Positions 52,227-63,727 of a stretch of DNA of 64,000 nt are shown here, piece after piece (within the stretch, counting starts at the first letter, position 1; each line of letters starts with the position of its first letter). This DNA is from JB111 sp049856175 (GTDB lineage Bacteria; Actinomycetota; Actinomycetes; Actinomycetales; Actinomycetaceae). Where the stretch lies: the NCBI RefSeq assembly GCF_049856175.1, contig NZ_JBNDNA010000007.1, forward strand, positions 1 through 64,000, given 5' to 3'. The notes beneath the pieces were generated by a model. The model was not told where the DNA came from and ran no database searches. It was given only the letters and a program-made list of their open reading frames with translations. The translations under genes were made by a program, and so were the position numbers.

Positions 52227-53639
52227 CTACTCCTCGCCGCGGGGGTCGCCGATCGCGGCATGGAAGAGCACCCAGCCGGTCCCGCCGTCGACGATCCGCA
52301 CCGCGTAGGGGCGGTCGACGACGAGCTCGACCTCCTCCTCGGGCGGCAGCTGGGCCGACTCGGCGACGGCGATCTCCGTGACGGCGGCGGCCACGACGCC
52401 CTCCTCACCGATCTGGAGCCGGGCCTGCTGGACGGCCTGGTCGACCACGTAGCCGTCGCCGGGCAGCATGCGACCGAGCTCGGGGGCCGGACCGAACAGC
52501 TCGACCACGCCGACCGGGTCGAGCACGGGGGCGAGGGCGACGCTCGTCTCGAGATCGGCCCTGGGCAGCGCGAGGTCGACCAGCGCGGGGGCACCCGGGT
52601 CCAGGGCGTCGGCCAGCGCGGCCCAGTCCTCTGCGGTGAGCTCGCCGGGCGCTGTGCCGTCGGCCGGCAGGACGACCTCGAGCACGAGACCGTCGAGGAG
52701 GGCGAGCTCGACCGCGCGGTGGCCGTCGACCTCGGCGTACGGCATCGGGCGCTGCCCGTGCATCGTCGGCACCTGGACGATGTCGCCGCCCGGCAGCGTG
52801 TAGTCCTCCTCGGTCGTGGCTGACTCGGAGAAGCCGTCGAGCCATGCCGAGGCGACGAGCACTGCGTCCTGGACGACGAGGACGGTCTCGGGTCTCGCCT
52901 CGATGCCCGACTCGTCGACGAGGCCGGCGGTGTGCAGGTCCACCCAGTCGTCGAGGACCTGCTGCATCGCCTCGAACGGTGTGGCGACGACGCCGGCACC
53001 GAGCCGGTGGGAGACGGCGTCGAGCCAGGTCTGCTCGGGCGTCACGTCGGAGCGGAGGACCACCTGGTTGGCCATGTGGACGATCGCGCGGTCCGGGAGG
53101 GGGTCGAGCTCGATCGTCGCGGGGTCCTGGTCGAGGTCCGCCAGCTCGGACCGCAGCGACTGGATCGCCTCGAGCACGTCGCTGTCGGCCCCGCCCAGGA
53201 CCTCCTCGAGCTCCGCGCGGGTCACTCCCTCGGCGCCGGCGGCCATCATGGCCAGGGCGGTGGCCAGGCTCGACGGCGAGACGACGATCGTGTCGGTCTC
53301 CGGGTCGTTCAGCGCCTGGGTCACCGCGTCCGCGCCGAGGGCGGCCGTGGCGGCGAGGTGGTCCTCGAGCGCCGAGACGTCCTCGAGGGCGACCGGGGCC
53401 GGCTGGTCGTCCGGTCCGTCACCGGTGAGCTCGACCGCACCGCCGCCCGGGTCGGGCGTGCCACCCGGGTCGGGCCTGCCACCCGGGTCGGACGCGTCGC
53501 CGGGATCAGGATCGCTCACGTCGCCGGTCGGAGTCTCGCTCCCCGTATCGGACGCGGTGCCGCTCCCCCCGCCGCACGCGGCGAGCCCGAGCAGCACGAG
53601 GGCCGCGCCGAGTGCACAGGGGGCGGACCGCCGGGTCAT
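52227..53639 (-). CDS. Serpin-family lipoprotein (paralogue 2)
   Basis: A 470-residue lipoprotein serpin with Cys22 in LLGLAAC. A linker with DPGG repeats (about residues 40-70) precedes the serpin fold: TIVVSPSSLATALAMMAAGA, IVHMANQVVLRSD, DAVLVASAWLDGF, VDGHRAVELALLDGLVLEVV and ALVDLALPRADLETSVALAP. The hinge and reactive loop is ARLQIGEEGVVAAAVTEIAV followed by AESAQLPPEEEVEL and VDRPYAVRIVD. The reactive loop differs from paralogue 1 right after the hinge, so the target proteases likely differ. The ATG at 53639 is chosen because the signal peptide starts there. The gap to paralogue 1 is 112 bases. Confidence 0.88.
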   Translation of the reverse strand: MTRRSAPCALGAALVLLGLAACGGGSGTASDTGSETPTGDVSDPDPGDASDPGGRPDPGGTPDPGGGAVELTGDGPDDQPAPVALEDVSALEDHLAATAALGADAVTQALNDPETDTIVVSPSSLATALAMMAAGAEGVTRAELEEVLGGADSDVLEAIQSLRSELADLDQDPATIELDPLPDRAIVHMANQVVLRSDVTPEQTWLDAVSHRLGAGVVATPFEAMQQVLDDWVDLHTAGLVDESGIEARPETVLVVQDAVLVASAWLDGFSESATTEEDYTLPGGDIVQVPTMHGQRPMPYAEVDGHRAVELALLDGLVLEVVLPADGTAPGELTAEDWAALADALDPGAPALVDLALPRADLETSVALAPVLDPVGVVELFGPAPELGRMLPGDGYVVDQAVQQARLQIGEEGVVAAAVTEIAVAESAQLPPEEEVELVVDRPYAVRIVDGGTGWVLFHAAIGDPRGEE

Positions 53640-53750
53640 GGCCGTGAGCCTAGCCCCGGGACCGGTCCTCGGCCTCCGGTGCCCGCCCGCGCCCTGCCTT
53701 CCGACCGCTGCAGGCTCCGGGGGCCGGCTCCCGACCGCCCCACGCACAGC

Positions 53751-53781
53751 CGCGGCCCCGGTCGACAGGACCGGGGCCGCG
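53751..53781 (-). terminator. Hairpin terminator after the aconitase gene
   Basis: CGCGGCCCCGGTC and its exact complement form 13-base arms around a 5-base loop, 20 bases after the aconitase stop codon. Confidence 0.8.
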
Positions 53782-53801
53782 GGTGAGCCGTGTGGTCGCG
53801 G

Positions 53802-56618
<2,817 letters not shown>

Positions 56619-56710
56619 GTCCACTCCTTCGTCGTTCGCCGCCGACGCCCTGCGCCGGCCGGCCCGGCCCCATCGTGTCATGCCACACACCCGGCGGCCC
56701 GAGGGGCAAT

Positions 56711-56728
56711 TATCTCGACATCAAGATA
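56711..56728. promoter_or_regulatory. Imperfect 18-base palindrome upstream of acnA
   Basis: TATCTCGACATCAAGATA has outer arms TATCT/AGATA and inner GA/TC, 14 of 18 positions symmetric. It is 92 bases before the acnA start, in the only AT-rich part of the gap. A regulator of central metabolism or iron/redox state is a fair guess; which one is unknown. Confidence 0.5.
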
Positions 56729-56773
56729 CTTGCTGTCGTCGCGTCATGTCCAACCGCCGCGCCGGCGGCGTCG

Positions 56774-58381
56774 TCAGGCGCGGACGAGCGAGACGACCGC
56801 CTCGAGGTGGTGGGTGTGCGGGAACAGGTCGAGGGCGACGACCCGTTCCGCCACGTAGCCGGCCGCGCGGGCGGCGGCGAGGTCCCGGGCGAGCGCCGCG
56901 GGGTCGCAGGCGACGTGCACGATCCGCGCCGGGTGGAGGGCGGCGACCGCGGCCATGACCTCGCTCCGGGCCCCGGTCCGGGGCGGGTCGAGCACGACGG
57001 TGCCCCCGGTCGACCACTCCGGCTCCCGGCCGAGCGCCGCGACCGCGGACGCATCGACCGCTCCCGTCAGCGGCCGTGCCCACGGCGTGGGCGCGAGGGT
57101 GGCGCGCGCGTCGTCGACGGCGCGGGCGGCGCCCTCGAGCGTGACGAGCCGGCCGTCGGTCCCTACCGCCCGGGCGAGCGCGGCGCTCAGCAGCCCGGCA
57201 CCCGAGTAGAGCTCGAGGACGCGGGCGCCGTCGAGTGCCGCGCGCACGCGGTCGGCGCGGGCCCTGGCGTCCGCACCGGCCTCGGTGGGCGGGTCCGCAC
57301 CTGTTTCGCCGGCAGCGCCGGAGCCGTCCTCTGCGCGCGGCGCAGGATCGACCACGCCGGCCGGGGCGCCGGCCTGGTCCGCCTCCTGCCACGCCGCCGG
57401 GTCGGGCAGGCGTGGCTCGAGCCCGGCGGCCAGCGCGAGCACCACCTCGACGAGCACGGCCGGTGCGGCGTGGTGCACCTGCCAGAACCCGTCCGCGGCG
57501 ACCGTGTAGTCGATGGTGCCGAGCAGCGTGGGGACCGACTCCGCGACCGACCCGGTCCCGGACAGCGGCGAACCGTCGACGAGCACGCGAGGCTCGGCGT
57601 CCGGCCCGGACCCGGACCCGACGACGGCCCGCACCCGCGCGCCGGGATCGACGCGCAGGGAACCCAGGAGCGAGCCGACGTCGAGGCGGGGGTCGGCGAG
57701 CGGGAGCGTCTCCAGCGCGAGGACGTCCTGCCCCCGGTGGCGGTGCATGCCGAGGCGGCCCTCCGCGGTGCCGGTGAGCTCGACCCGCGTGCGGGTGCCG
57801 GGCAGGGCCGGGTCGGCCACCGGGTGCACCGTCGTCGAGCCCGCCGCGGCCACGTCCCCGGCCACCTGCTCACCGCCGATCCTGCGCAGGGAGTCCGCGA
57901 GGACCGCGCTCTTCCACTCCAGCTGTGCGGCGGGCGAGACGTGTCCGAGCTCTCCCCCGCCCACGCCGCCAGGGCCGGCCTCGGGCCACACGTGCGCGAC
58001 CCGCTCCCGGGAGCGCTCGACGACCTCGACCGCGTCCGCGAACCACACGCGCGACCGGCGGGAGGTCACCGCCACCCGGACCACCTCGCCGGGGATCGCG
58101 TGCCGGACGAGGGTGACGACCGAGCCGGCCCGCCCGACGACGAACCCCCCGTGCGCGGGGGACCCGACCGCGATCGGGTCGTCCAGCATCTCGGCGACCT
58201 CGGCGGGCCCCGGCCCGGTCCTGCCGCGGCGGGCGGCCCCACCGCGGCCACGCCGTCCCCGGCCGGTGCGCCCGCTCCCCCGACCGGATCCGGCGCGTCC
58301 GCGCGTGCGCCCGCGGCGCCGGTCGGGCCCTGGGCCCCCGGTCCGCCGGGCTCCGGGGCCCGCGTCGTCCTCGTCAGTCAC
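56774..58381 (-). CDS. Class I SAM-dependent RNA methyltransferase with TRAM domain (TrmA/RlmC/D family)
   Basis: A 535-residue enzyme of the RNA m5U methyltransferase family. An Arg/Gly-rich low-complexity head of about 60 residues, likely RNA-binding, precedes a TRAM domain (GSPAHGGFVVGRAGSVVTLV, RHAIPGEVVRVAVTSRRSRV). Catalytic-domain motifs are YTVAADGFWQVHHAAPAVLV, ARVLELYSGAGLLSAALARA (SAM loop), VVLDPPRTGARSEVMAA and IVHVACDPAALARDLAA with the catalytic Cys. About 35 residues of Ala/Gly/Asp-rich sequence are inserted before the SAM loop. The 4Fe-4S cysteines of RlmD are not present. The GTG at 58381 overlaps the end of the APC transporter gene by 8 bases. Confidence 0.88.
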   Translation of the reverse strand: MTDEDDAGPGARRTGGPGPDRRRGRTRGRAGSGRGSGRTGRGRRGRGGAARRGRTGPGPAEVAEMLDDPIAVGSPAHGGFVVGRAGSVVTLVRHAIPGEVVRVAVTSRRSRVWFADAVEVVERSRERVAHVWPEAGPGGVGGGELGHVSPAAQLEWKSAVLADSLRRIGGEQVAGDVAAAGSTTVHPVADPALPGTRTRVELTGTAEGRLGMHRHRGQDVLALETLPLADPRLDVGSLLGSLRVDPGARVRAVVGSGSGPDAEPRVLVDGSPLSGTGSVAESVPTLLGTIDYTVAADGFWQVHHAAPAVLVEVVLALAAGLEPRLPDPAAWQEADQAGAPAGVVDPAPRAEDGSGAAGETGADPPTEAGADARARADRVRAALDGARVLELYSGAGLLSAALARAVGTDGRLVTLEGAARAVDDARATLAPTPWARPLTGAVDASAVAALGREPEWSTGGTVVLDPPRTGARSEVMAAVAALHPARIVHVACDPAALARDLAAARAAGYVAERVVALDLFPHTHHLEAVVSLVRA

Positions 58382-60356
58382 GTGCGACCTCCTGACCGCC
58401 GACCTCGTCGGCGCGAGCGAGCTGGAAGGGGACGGTGGCGACGACGACGCCGGGCACGAGCCGTAGGCGGTCCAGCAGCCGCCGGGCGGAACCGTTGTGC
58501 AGCAAGCGGTACCACACGCGGGCCGCCACGTACTCGGGGATGTAGACGACGACGATCTCCCGCGGCGAGGCCCGACGCACCGCGCGGACGTGCTCGAGGA
58601 CCGGCTCGGTGACGTCCCGGAACGGTGCGTCGAGGACGGTGAGCGGGACGGGTACGCGCACCTCGTCCCACCGGCGTCGGAGCTCGTCGGTGGAGTCCTC
58701 GTCGAGGAGGACCGTCACGGCCTCGAGGCTCGACGGGCGCGTGGCGCGGGCGTAGGCGAGGGCGCGGGCGGTGGGCTGGTTGAGCGTGGAGACCAGGACG
58801 ATCGCGTGCACCCGCGCAGGCAGGGACCGCGCCTCCGCGTCGGCGGGCACGGCCGTCCGGCGGGCCACGTCGTCGTAGTGCCTGCGCACCGCCCCCATGA
58901 GGAGGAACACCACGGCGACGAGCAGCACCGTGATCCAGGCACCGCGGGTGAGCTTGGTGACCAGCACGACCACGAGCACCACGGCCGTGAGCACCGCGCC
59001 GACCAGGTTGATCGCGCGGGACCTGCGGGCGGCCGACCGCAGCGCCGGGTCGTGCTCCCTGCGCAGGACGCCGCGCCAGTGCCGCACCATCCCGGTCTGC
59101 GTCAGCGTGAAGGAGACGAACACGCCGACGATGTAGAGCTGGATGAGCCGGGTGACGTCGGCCTGGAGGACGACGACGAGGACGGCGGCCCCCGCGGCGA
59201 GGGCGAGGATCCCGTTGGAGTACGTGAGCCGGTCGCCGCGCGTGTGCAGGCGGCGCGGCAGCAGCCCGTCGCGGGCGAGGACCGACGCGAGGACCGGGAA
59301 GCCGGTGAACGCCGTGTTCGCGGCGAGGAGGAGGATCGCGCCGGCGACGACGGCGACGAGCGCGACGACCGGTGCCCACCCCCACAGGACGGAGTCCGCG
59401 ATCTGCACGATGGCGGGGTCCTGGTGGTAGCCCGCGCCGACCGGGACGCCGTCGCGCAGGAGCTGCTCGGCGGGACGTTCGACCACGCGGACGTCGATGG
59501 CCGTGGCGAGCCAGATCACCGACATGAGCATGGCCGCGGAGATGCCGCCGAGGAGCAGCAGCGTCGTCGCGGCGTTCCCGGACCTGGGCCTGCGGAAGGT
59601 CGGCACGCCGTTGGCCACGGCCTCGACGCCGGTGAGGGCGGCGCACCCGGAGGTGAAGGCCCGCAGGACGAGGAACGCCCCGCCGAGGGTGGTCAGGGCC
59701 TGGTCGTGCGCCGGGTCGGGCACCACGGTCAGGCTCGCCGTCGCCGCGTCGGGCAGTCCGCCGCCCAGCAGCTCGCGCCCGGCCCCGACGAGCGCGAGCA
59801 CGCCCACCGAGGCCATGAACAGGTAGAACGGCACGCCGATCACCCGGCCCGACTCCCGCGTGCCGCGCAGGTTGAGCAGGGCCAGGGCGGCGACGAGCAG
59901 GGCGGCGATCGGGACGCGGTAGGGCTGGAGGGGCGGCACCGCCGAGGCGAGGTACTGGACCCCGGAGGAGACCGACACGGCGACGGTGAGCAGGTAGTCC
60001 ACGAGGAGGGCGGACCCGACCCCTCGGCCCGCGCGGCGGCCGAGGTTCGTCGTCACGACCTCGTACCCGCCGCCGCCGGAGGGGTAGGCGCGCACCGTCT
60101 GCCGGTAGGACAGGACGACGACCACCATGACGACGACCACGGCGAGCCCGACGGCGGGCGACAGCGCGGTGGCCGCGACGCCCGCGAGCGCGAGGGTCAG
60201 GAGGATCTCGTCGGGCGCGTACGCGACGGAGGACAGAGCGTCGGAGGCGAACACCGGTAGCGCGAGACGCTTGGGCAGCAGGGTGCCGCCGAGGCGTTCG
60301 GTGCGCACCGGGCGACCCACGACCAGCCGCTTGAGCGCCGAGGCGAGGTCGGGCAC
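58374..60356 (-). CDS. APC-superfamily amino acid/polyamine-type permease with C-terminal cytoplasmic domain
   Basis: A 660-residue protein with about twelve membrane helices in the first 450 residues. The start LPKRLALPVFASDALSSVAY, APDEILLTLALAG is characteristic of the actinobacterial family next to trkA. SYRQTVRAYPSGGGGYEVVT, AFTSGCAALTGVEAVANGVP and LLLAANTAFTGFPVLASVLA are APC family signatures. The last 180 residues are a cytoplasmic domain with USP-like segments (ARVHAIVLVSTLNQPTARAL, EIVVVYIPEYVAARVWYRLL). The context suggests a potassium-linked transporter of KimA or APC type under TrkA-like control. The GTG at 60356 fits the family start. It is divergent from trkA. Confidence 0.87.
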   Translation of the reverse strand: MPDLASALKRLVVGRPVRTERLGGTLLPKRLALPVFASDALSSVAYAPDEILLTLALAGVAATALSPAVGLAVVVVMVVVVLSYRQTVRAYPSGGGGYEVVTTNLGRRAGRGVGSALLVDYLLTVAVSVSSGVQYLASAVPPLQPYRVPIAALLVAALALLNLRGTRESGRVIGVPFYLFMASVGVLALVGAGRELLGGGLPDAATASLTVVPDPAHDQALTTLGGAFLVLRAFTSGCAALTGVEAVANGVPTFRRPRSGNAATTLLLLGGISAAMLMSVIWLATAIDVRVVERPAEQLLRDGVPVGAGYHQDPAIVQIADSVLWGWAPVVALVAVVAGAILLLAANTAFTGFPVLASVLARDGLLPRRLHTRGDRLTYSNGILALAAGAAVLVVVLQADVTRLIQLYIVGVFVSFTLTQTGMVRHWRGVLRREHDPALRSAARRSRAINLVGAVLTAVVLVVVLVTKLTRGAWITVLLVAVVFLLMGAVRRHYDDVARRTAVPADAEARSLPARVHAIVLVSTLNQPTARALAYARATRPSSLEAVTVLLDEDSTDELRRRWDEVRVPVPLTVLDAPFRDVTEPVLEHVRAVRRASPREIVVVYIPEYVAARVWYRLLHNGSARRLLDRLRLVPGVVVATVPFQLARADEVGGQEVARD

Positions 60357-60389
60357 GCGGTCGATGCTAGACCGCGGTACCGTCACCGC

Positions 60390-61055
60390 GTGCACGTGGT
60401 GATCATGGGCTGCGGCCGGGTCGGGGCCTCGCTCGCCGAGCAGCTCGACTCCGCCGGGCACTCCGTCGCGGTCGTCGACCAGGACCCCGACGCGTTCCGC
60501 CGGCTCGGGGACGACTTCTCCGGCCGTCAGGTCAAGGGCGTCGGGTTCGACCGCGACACCCTGCAGCAGGCCGGGATCGAGGACGCCTACGCGTTCGCCG
60601 CGGTCTCCTCGGGCGACAACTCCAACATCATCGCCGCGCGGGTCGCCCGGGAGACGTTCGCCGTGTCCCGCGTCGTCGCCCGCATCTACGACCCCCAGCG
60701 GGCCGAGGTCTACCAGCGGCTCGGGATCCCCACGGTGGCCACGGTGCGGTGGACCGCGGAGCAGGTCCTCGCCCACGTCCTGCCCTCGCCCACCCCCGCC
60801 GAGCTCGTCGACGCCTCCGGCCTCGTCTCGATCGTCCGGGTCGAGCCGAACGAGGCCTGGGCGGGCCGCACGGTCGTCGACGTCCAGGACGCCACCGGCG
60901 CGCGGGTCGCGTTCCTCACCCGCAGGGGCGCGGGCACCGTCCCGCACGCGACGTCGGTGCTCCAGCAGGGGGACCTCGTCCACGCCGCGGTGACGACCGA
61001 CCGGGTGGGCGCGGTGCGCCGCGCGCTCCACGACCCGCCGGAGCGCCGGCGATGA
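60390..61055 (+). CDS. TrkA-family potassium transport regulator (first)
   Basis: A 221-residue RCK protein. The N-terminal Rossmann domain has VVIMGCGRVGASLAEQLDSA, VAVVDQDPDAFRRL and AFAAVSSGDNSNIIAARVAR, which bind NAD or a nucleotide. The TrkA-C domain spans about residues 135-221 (SGLVSIVRVEPNEAWAGRTV). Such pairs gate potassium channels or transporters in response to nucleotide or cyclic di-AMP. The GTG at 60390 is right at the start of the fold. Its stop overlaps the second trkA gene by ATGA. Confidence 0.92.
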   Translation: MHVVIMGCGRVGASLAEQLDSAGHSVAVVDQDPDAFRRLGDDFSGRQVKGVGFDRDTLQQAGIEDAYAFAAVSSGDNSNIIAARVARETFAVSRVVARIYDPQRAEVYQRLGIPTVATVRWTAEQVLAHVLPSPTPAELVDASGLVSIVRVEPNEAWAGRTVVDVQDATGARVAFLTRRGAGTVPHATSVLQQGDLVHAAVTTDRVGAVRRALHDPPERRR

Positions 61056-61729
61056 GGGTGCTCATCGCCGGCGCGGGATCGGTCGGGCGGTCCATCGCGC
61101 TCGAGCTCCTCGCGCACGGTCACACGGTCACCCTCGTCGACCACGAGCCCGGGGCCATGCGCGTGGCGTCGGTCGCGCAGGCGGAGTGGCTGCTCGCCGA
61201 CGCGTGCTCCCCGCGGGCGCTCACCGAGGCCGGGGCGGGCGAGAGCGACGTCGTCGTGGCGGCCACGGGCGACGACAAGGCGAACCTCGTCGTCTCCCTG
61301 CTCGCCAAGTCCGAGTTCGCGGTGCCCCGGGTGGTCGCGCGCATCAACAACCCGAGGAACGAGTGGATGTTCACCGAGACGTGGGGGGTGGACGTGCCCG
61401 TCTCCACGCCGCGCATCATGACCTCGCTCGTGGAGGAGGCGGTCTCGGTCGGCGACCTCGTGCCGCTGTTCCGCTTCCACCGCTCGGGCGCCTCGATCCA
61501 CGAGCTCACGCTGCCGGACGGCTCGCCCGTCGTCGGGCACCGGGTGGGGACCGTCGACCTCGGGCCGCACGCGGTGCTCGCCGCCGTCATGCGCTCGGGC
61601 ACCGCGTACGGGGTCGAGCCGGACCTCACCCTCGAGGCCGGCGACGAGCTGCTGCTCGTGCTCTCGGCGCAGGGCCAGGACGACCTCGATCAGCTCCAGG
61701 AGCAGCTCGCGCCCCGTGCTCAGGACTGA
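61052..61729 (+). CDS. TrkA-family potassium transport regulator (second)
   Basis: A 225-residue RCK protein with VLIAGAGSVGRSIALELLAH (nucleotide loop), VTLVDHEPGAMRVA, VVVAATGDDKANLVVSLLAK and RVVARINNPRNEWMFTETWG, then a TrkA-C domain (ELTLPDGSPVVGHRVGTVDL). It is translationally coupled to the first trkA gene. The two products likely form a heteromeric gating ring for the neighbouring APC-type transporter or another K+ carrier. Its end overlaps the convergent DUF3159 gene by 10 bases. Confidence 0.92.
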   Translation: MRVLIAGAGSVGRSIALELLAHGHTVTLVDHEPGAMRVASVAQAEWLLADACSPRALTEAGAGESDVVVAATGDDKANLVVSLLAKSEFAVPRVVARINNPRNEWMFTETWGVDVPVSTPRIMTSLVEEAVSVGDLVPLFRFHRSGASIHELTLPDGSPVVGHRVGTVDLGPHAVLAAVMRSGTAYGVEPDLTLEAGDELLLVLSAQGQDDLDQLQEQLAPRAQD

Positions 61730-62463
61730 GCGGGCGCCGTCCCCGGCCGCTCGCGGACGAGCGCCCACGTGAACCAGGCGGCCAGCGCGAACAGCGGGAT
61801 ACCCATGACGAGTCGCGCCACGCCGAGCGCCGCGACCTCGCCCGCGAGGTAGAGCGGCACCTGGACCGCGAGCCGGGCGGCGAAGACACCGACCCACAGC
61901 CAGGAGGCCGCGACGTAGCGTCGACGCAGCGGGGCCGCCTCGGGATCGGTCCGCCACTGCATCCCGCGCCCCTTGAGCAGCTCGACGAGCACCCCGATCG
62001 GCGCCCAGCGCACCAGGATCGCGATCACCAGACCGAGGGCGTAGGCGGCGTTGACGTACAGGCCCCAGGCGAAGAAGTCCTCCGCCTGGCCCGAGCGCCA
62101 CGCCCACACCACGCCGATGCCCACACCCAGGAGCCCGGACAGCGCCTGCGTGAGCGGGGTGCGCTGCACGAGCCGGATCGCGCACAGCACGACCGCGACG
62201 GCGAGGGAGGCCACGAGCGGGATCGTCAGCTCCCGCCAGATGACGAACGCGACGACGAAGACCGCGCCGGGCGCGACCGCCTCGATGACCCCGCGCACGC
62301 CGCCGATCGAGTCGGCCAGGGAGAAGTCCTCGGCGGCGACCTGCCCCAGGCCGGACCGGCGACCGGCGAGCGCGGCGCCGGCCGCAGCGGCCGGGTCACC
62401 AGCGGCGTCATGGTCCTTAGCGTCGCCGCGGCCCTCCTCGGCCGGCGCGTCCGGCGCGCTCAT
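61720..62463 (-). CDS. DUF3159 membrane protein
   Basis: A 247-residue protein with about six helices (AVAPGAVFVVAFVIWRELTI, LVASLAVAVVLCAIRLVQRT, GLLGVGIGVVWAWRSGQAED, NAAYALGLVIAILVRW and others). EDFSLADSIGGVRGVIEAVA near residue 45 and PLTQALSGLLGVGIGVVWAW are diagnostic. Function unknown; it is linked to trkA and DUF3710 across actinobacteria. The ATG at 62463 overlaps the stop of the OB-fold gene by ATGA. A 40-residue acidic/Ala head precedes the conserved part. Confidence 0.9.
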   Translation of the reverse strand: MSAPDAPAEEGRGDAKDHDAAGDPAAAAGAALAGRRSGLGQVAAEDFSLADSIGGVRGVIEAVAPGAVFVVAFVIWRELTIPLVASLAVAVVLCAIRLVQRTPLTQALSGLLGVGIGVVWAWRSGQAEDFFAWGLYVNAAYALGLVIAILVRWAPIGVLVELLKGRGMQWRTDPEAAPLRRRYVAASWLWVGVFAARLAVQVPLYLAGEVAALGVARLVMGIPLFALAAWFTWALVRERPGTAPAQS

Positions 62464-62849
62464 CGGTGCCTGCCGTCGGCGGCGTCGATCTCCTCGAGCT
62501 CGGCCAGGGAGGGCCGCAGCTCGTAGGCGGGATCGACGAGGGTGGGGCCGTCGTCGTCGAGCACGACGCCCTCGGCGACCAGGCGTCGGCCCGGGACCAC
62601 GCCGGGCACCCGGCGCCGCCCGCGCAGCACGAGCGCGAGCTCGCCGGTGCCGTCGAACAGGTGCGCCCGCAGGTCCGGGGCCGCATCGACCGGCGGGTAG
62701 GTGACCGACCGCAGGACACCCGTGACGCGGACCCGCTCGCGGGGCCGGACGGACCCGATCGGACGGCAGCCGTCCACCCGGGAGGACTCGCGCTCGTCGC
62801 GGGCGTCGAGCTCGGCGACGCTCGGGAGGAGCCCGCGCCGTGACGTCAC
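62460..62849 (-). CDS. Small OB-fold nucleic acid binding protein
   Basis: A 129-residue protein found next to DUF3159 in actinobacteria. An OB fold is visible: RERVRVTGVLRSVTYPP, LRAHLFDGTGELALVLRGRR and RLVAEGVVLDDDGPTLVDPA. This pattern resembles the tRNA-anti/RecG wedge type. The GTG at 62849 overlaps the DUF3710 stop by GTGA. No partner helicase is nearby; function unknown. Confidence 0.88.
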   Translation of the reverse strand: MTSRRGLLPSVAELDARDERESSRVDGCRPIGSVRPRERVRVTGVLRSVTYPPVDAAPDLRAHLFDGTGELALVLRGRRRVPGVVPGRRLVAEGVVLDDDGPTLVDPAYELRPSLAELEEIDAADGRHR

Positions 62850-63574
62850 CGGGTCTCCGTGGTCTCGGGGCCGCGCTGCAGGTCGCGGAGCGTGAGCGTG
62901 CGGCGTTCCGGCGCACCGCCCGTGTCGACCTCCGACCCGGCCTCGGCCGTGCCGGGCGCGGTGAGCGTGACGACCTCGCGCGGGGCGCGGGCCTCCGGAC
63001 CCCGGTCGACGACGACGTCCGCGAGCACGTCCCGCAGCGGCTCGGCCGCGGCGTCGTCCGTGGCCGCGAGGCCGGAGAGCATGCCGCGCAGGAACCAGCG
63101 TGGCCCGTCGACACCGATGAACCGCAGCACGTTCATCGCGCTCGTACCGTCCGAGCGCGTGACCGGGAGGTGGACGACGAGCTCGTCGCCCCAGCGTCCG
63201 GTCGTCTCCTCGACCATGCCCTTCTGCTTCTCGACCGAGGCGGCGAGCTCCGCGCGGACCTCGTCCCACAGGCCGGCCGAGCGTGGGGCGGCGAACAGCT
63301 GCATCTGCAGGGCGGAGCCCTCGAGCGCGACCGACGTGCCGATGACCGTGCGGCGCTTCTTCTCCAGCTCGAGCCGCACCTTCATCCCCGACGCCCGGGG
63401 GATGCGCAGCGCGCCGAGGTCGAGGCGACCGTCGAGGTCGGGCCGGTCGGCCACGTCGAACGGGCCGGCCGCCTCGTCGGCGCTCTCCGCGTCGTCGGTA
63501 CCGGTGGTGGCGTCGTCCTGCTCCGGCTCCGGCGTCTCGGCCGCCTTGTGCCGGCCGCGTGAAAACAGTCCCAT
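62846..63574 (-). CDS. DUF3710 family protein
   Basis: A 242-residue actinobacterial protein of unknown function. The acid-rich N-terminus (residues 10-40) follows MGLFSRGRHK. The conserved core is LDLGALRIPRASGMKVRLEL, VALEGSALQMQLFAAPRSAG, LWDEVRAELAASVEKQKGMV and RFIGVDGPRWFLRGMLSG. The ATG at 63574 has GGAGAGGA upstream. In related genomes dut usually stands directly upstream; here a DUF3093 gene on the other strand takes that place. Confidence 0.9.
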   Translation of the reverse strand: MGLFSRGRHKAAETPEPEQDDATTGTDDAESADEAAGPFDVADRPDLDGRLDLGALRIPRASGMKVRLELEKKRRTVIGTSVALEGSALQMQLFAAPRSAGLWDEVRAELAASVEKQKGMVEETTGRWGDELVVHLPVTRSDGTSAMNVLRFIGVDGPRWFLRGMLSGLAATDDAAAEPLRDVLADVVVDRGPEARAPREVVTLTAPGTAEAGSEVDTGGAPERRTLTLRDLQRGPETTETR

Positions 63575-63727
63575 GCGTTCCTCTCCTGCCCGCCGTCGCC
63601 GCGGCCGCGGCGCGCCCGGCGGACACCGCGTGCGAGCCTACCCGCGAGGCCCGGCCCGCTGCGGCCGGTGGTGCGTCACGGTCGTCCGGCGGTGGTCGGA
63701 GCCCGCCCGCGGTGGCAGGCTGGGGCC

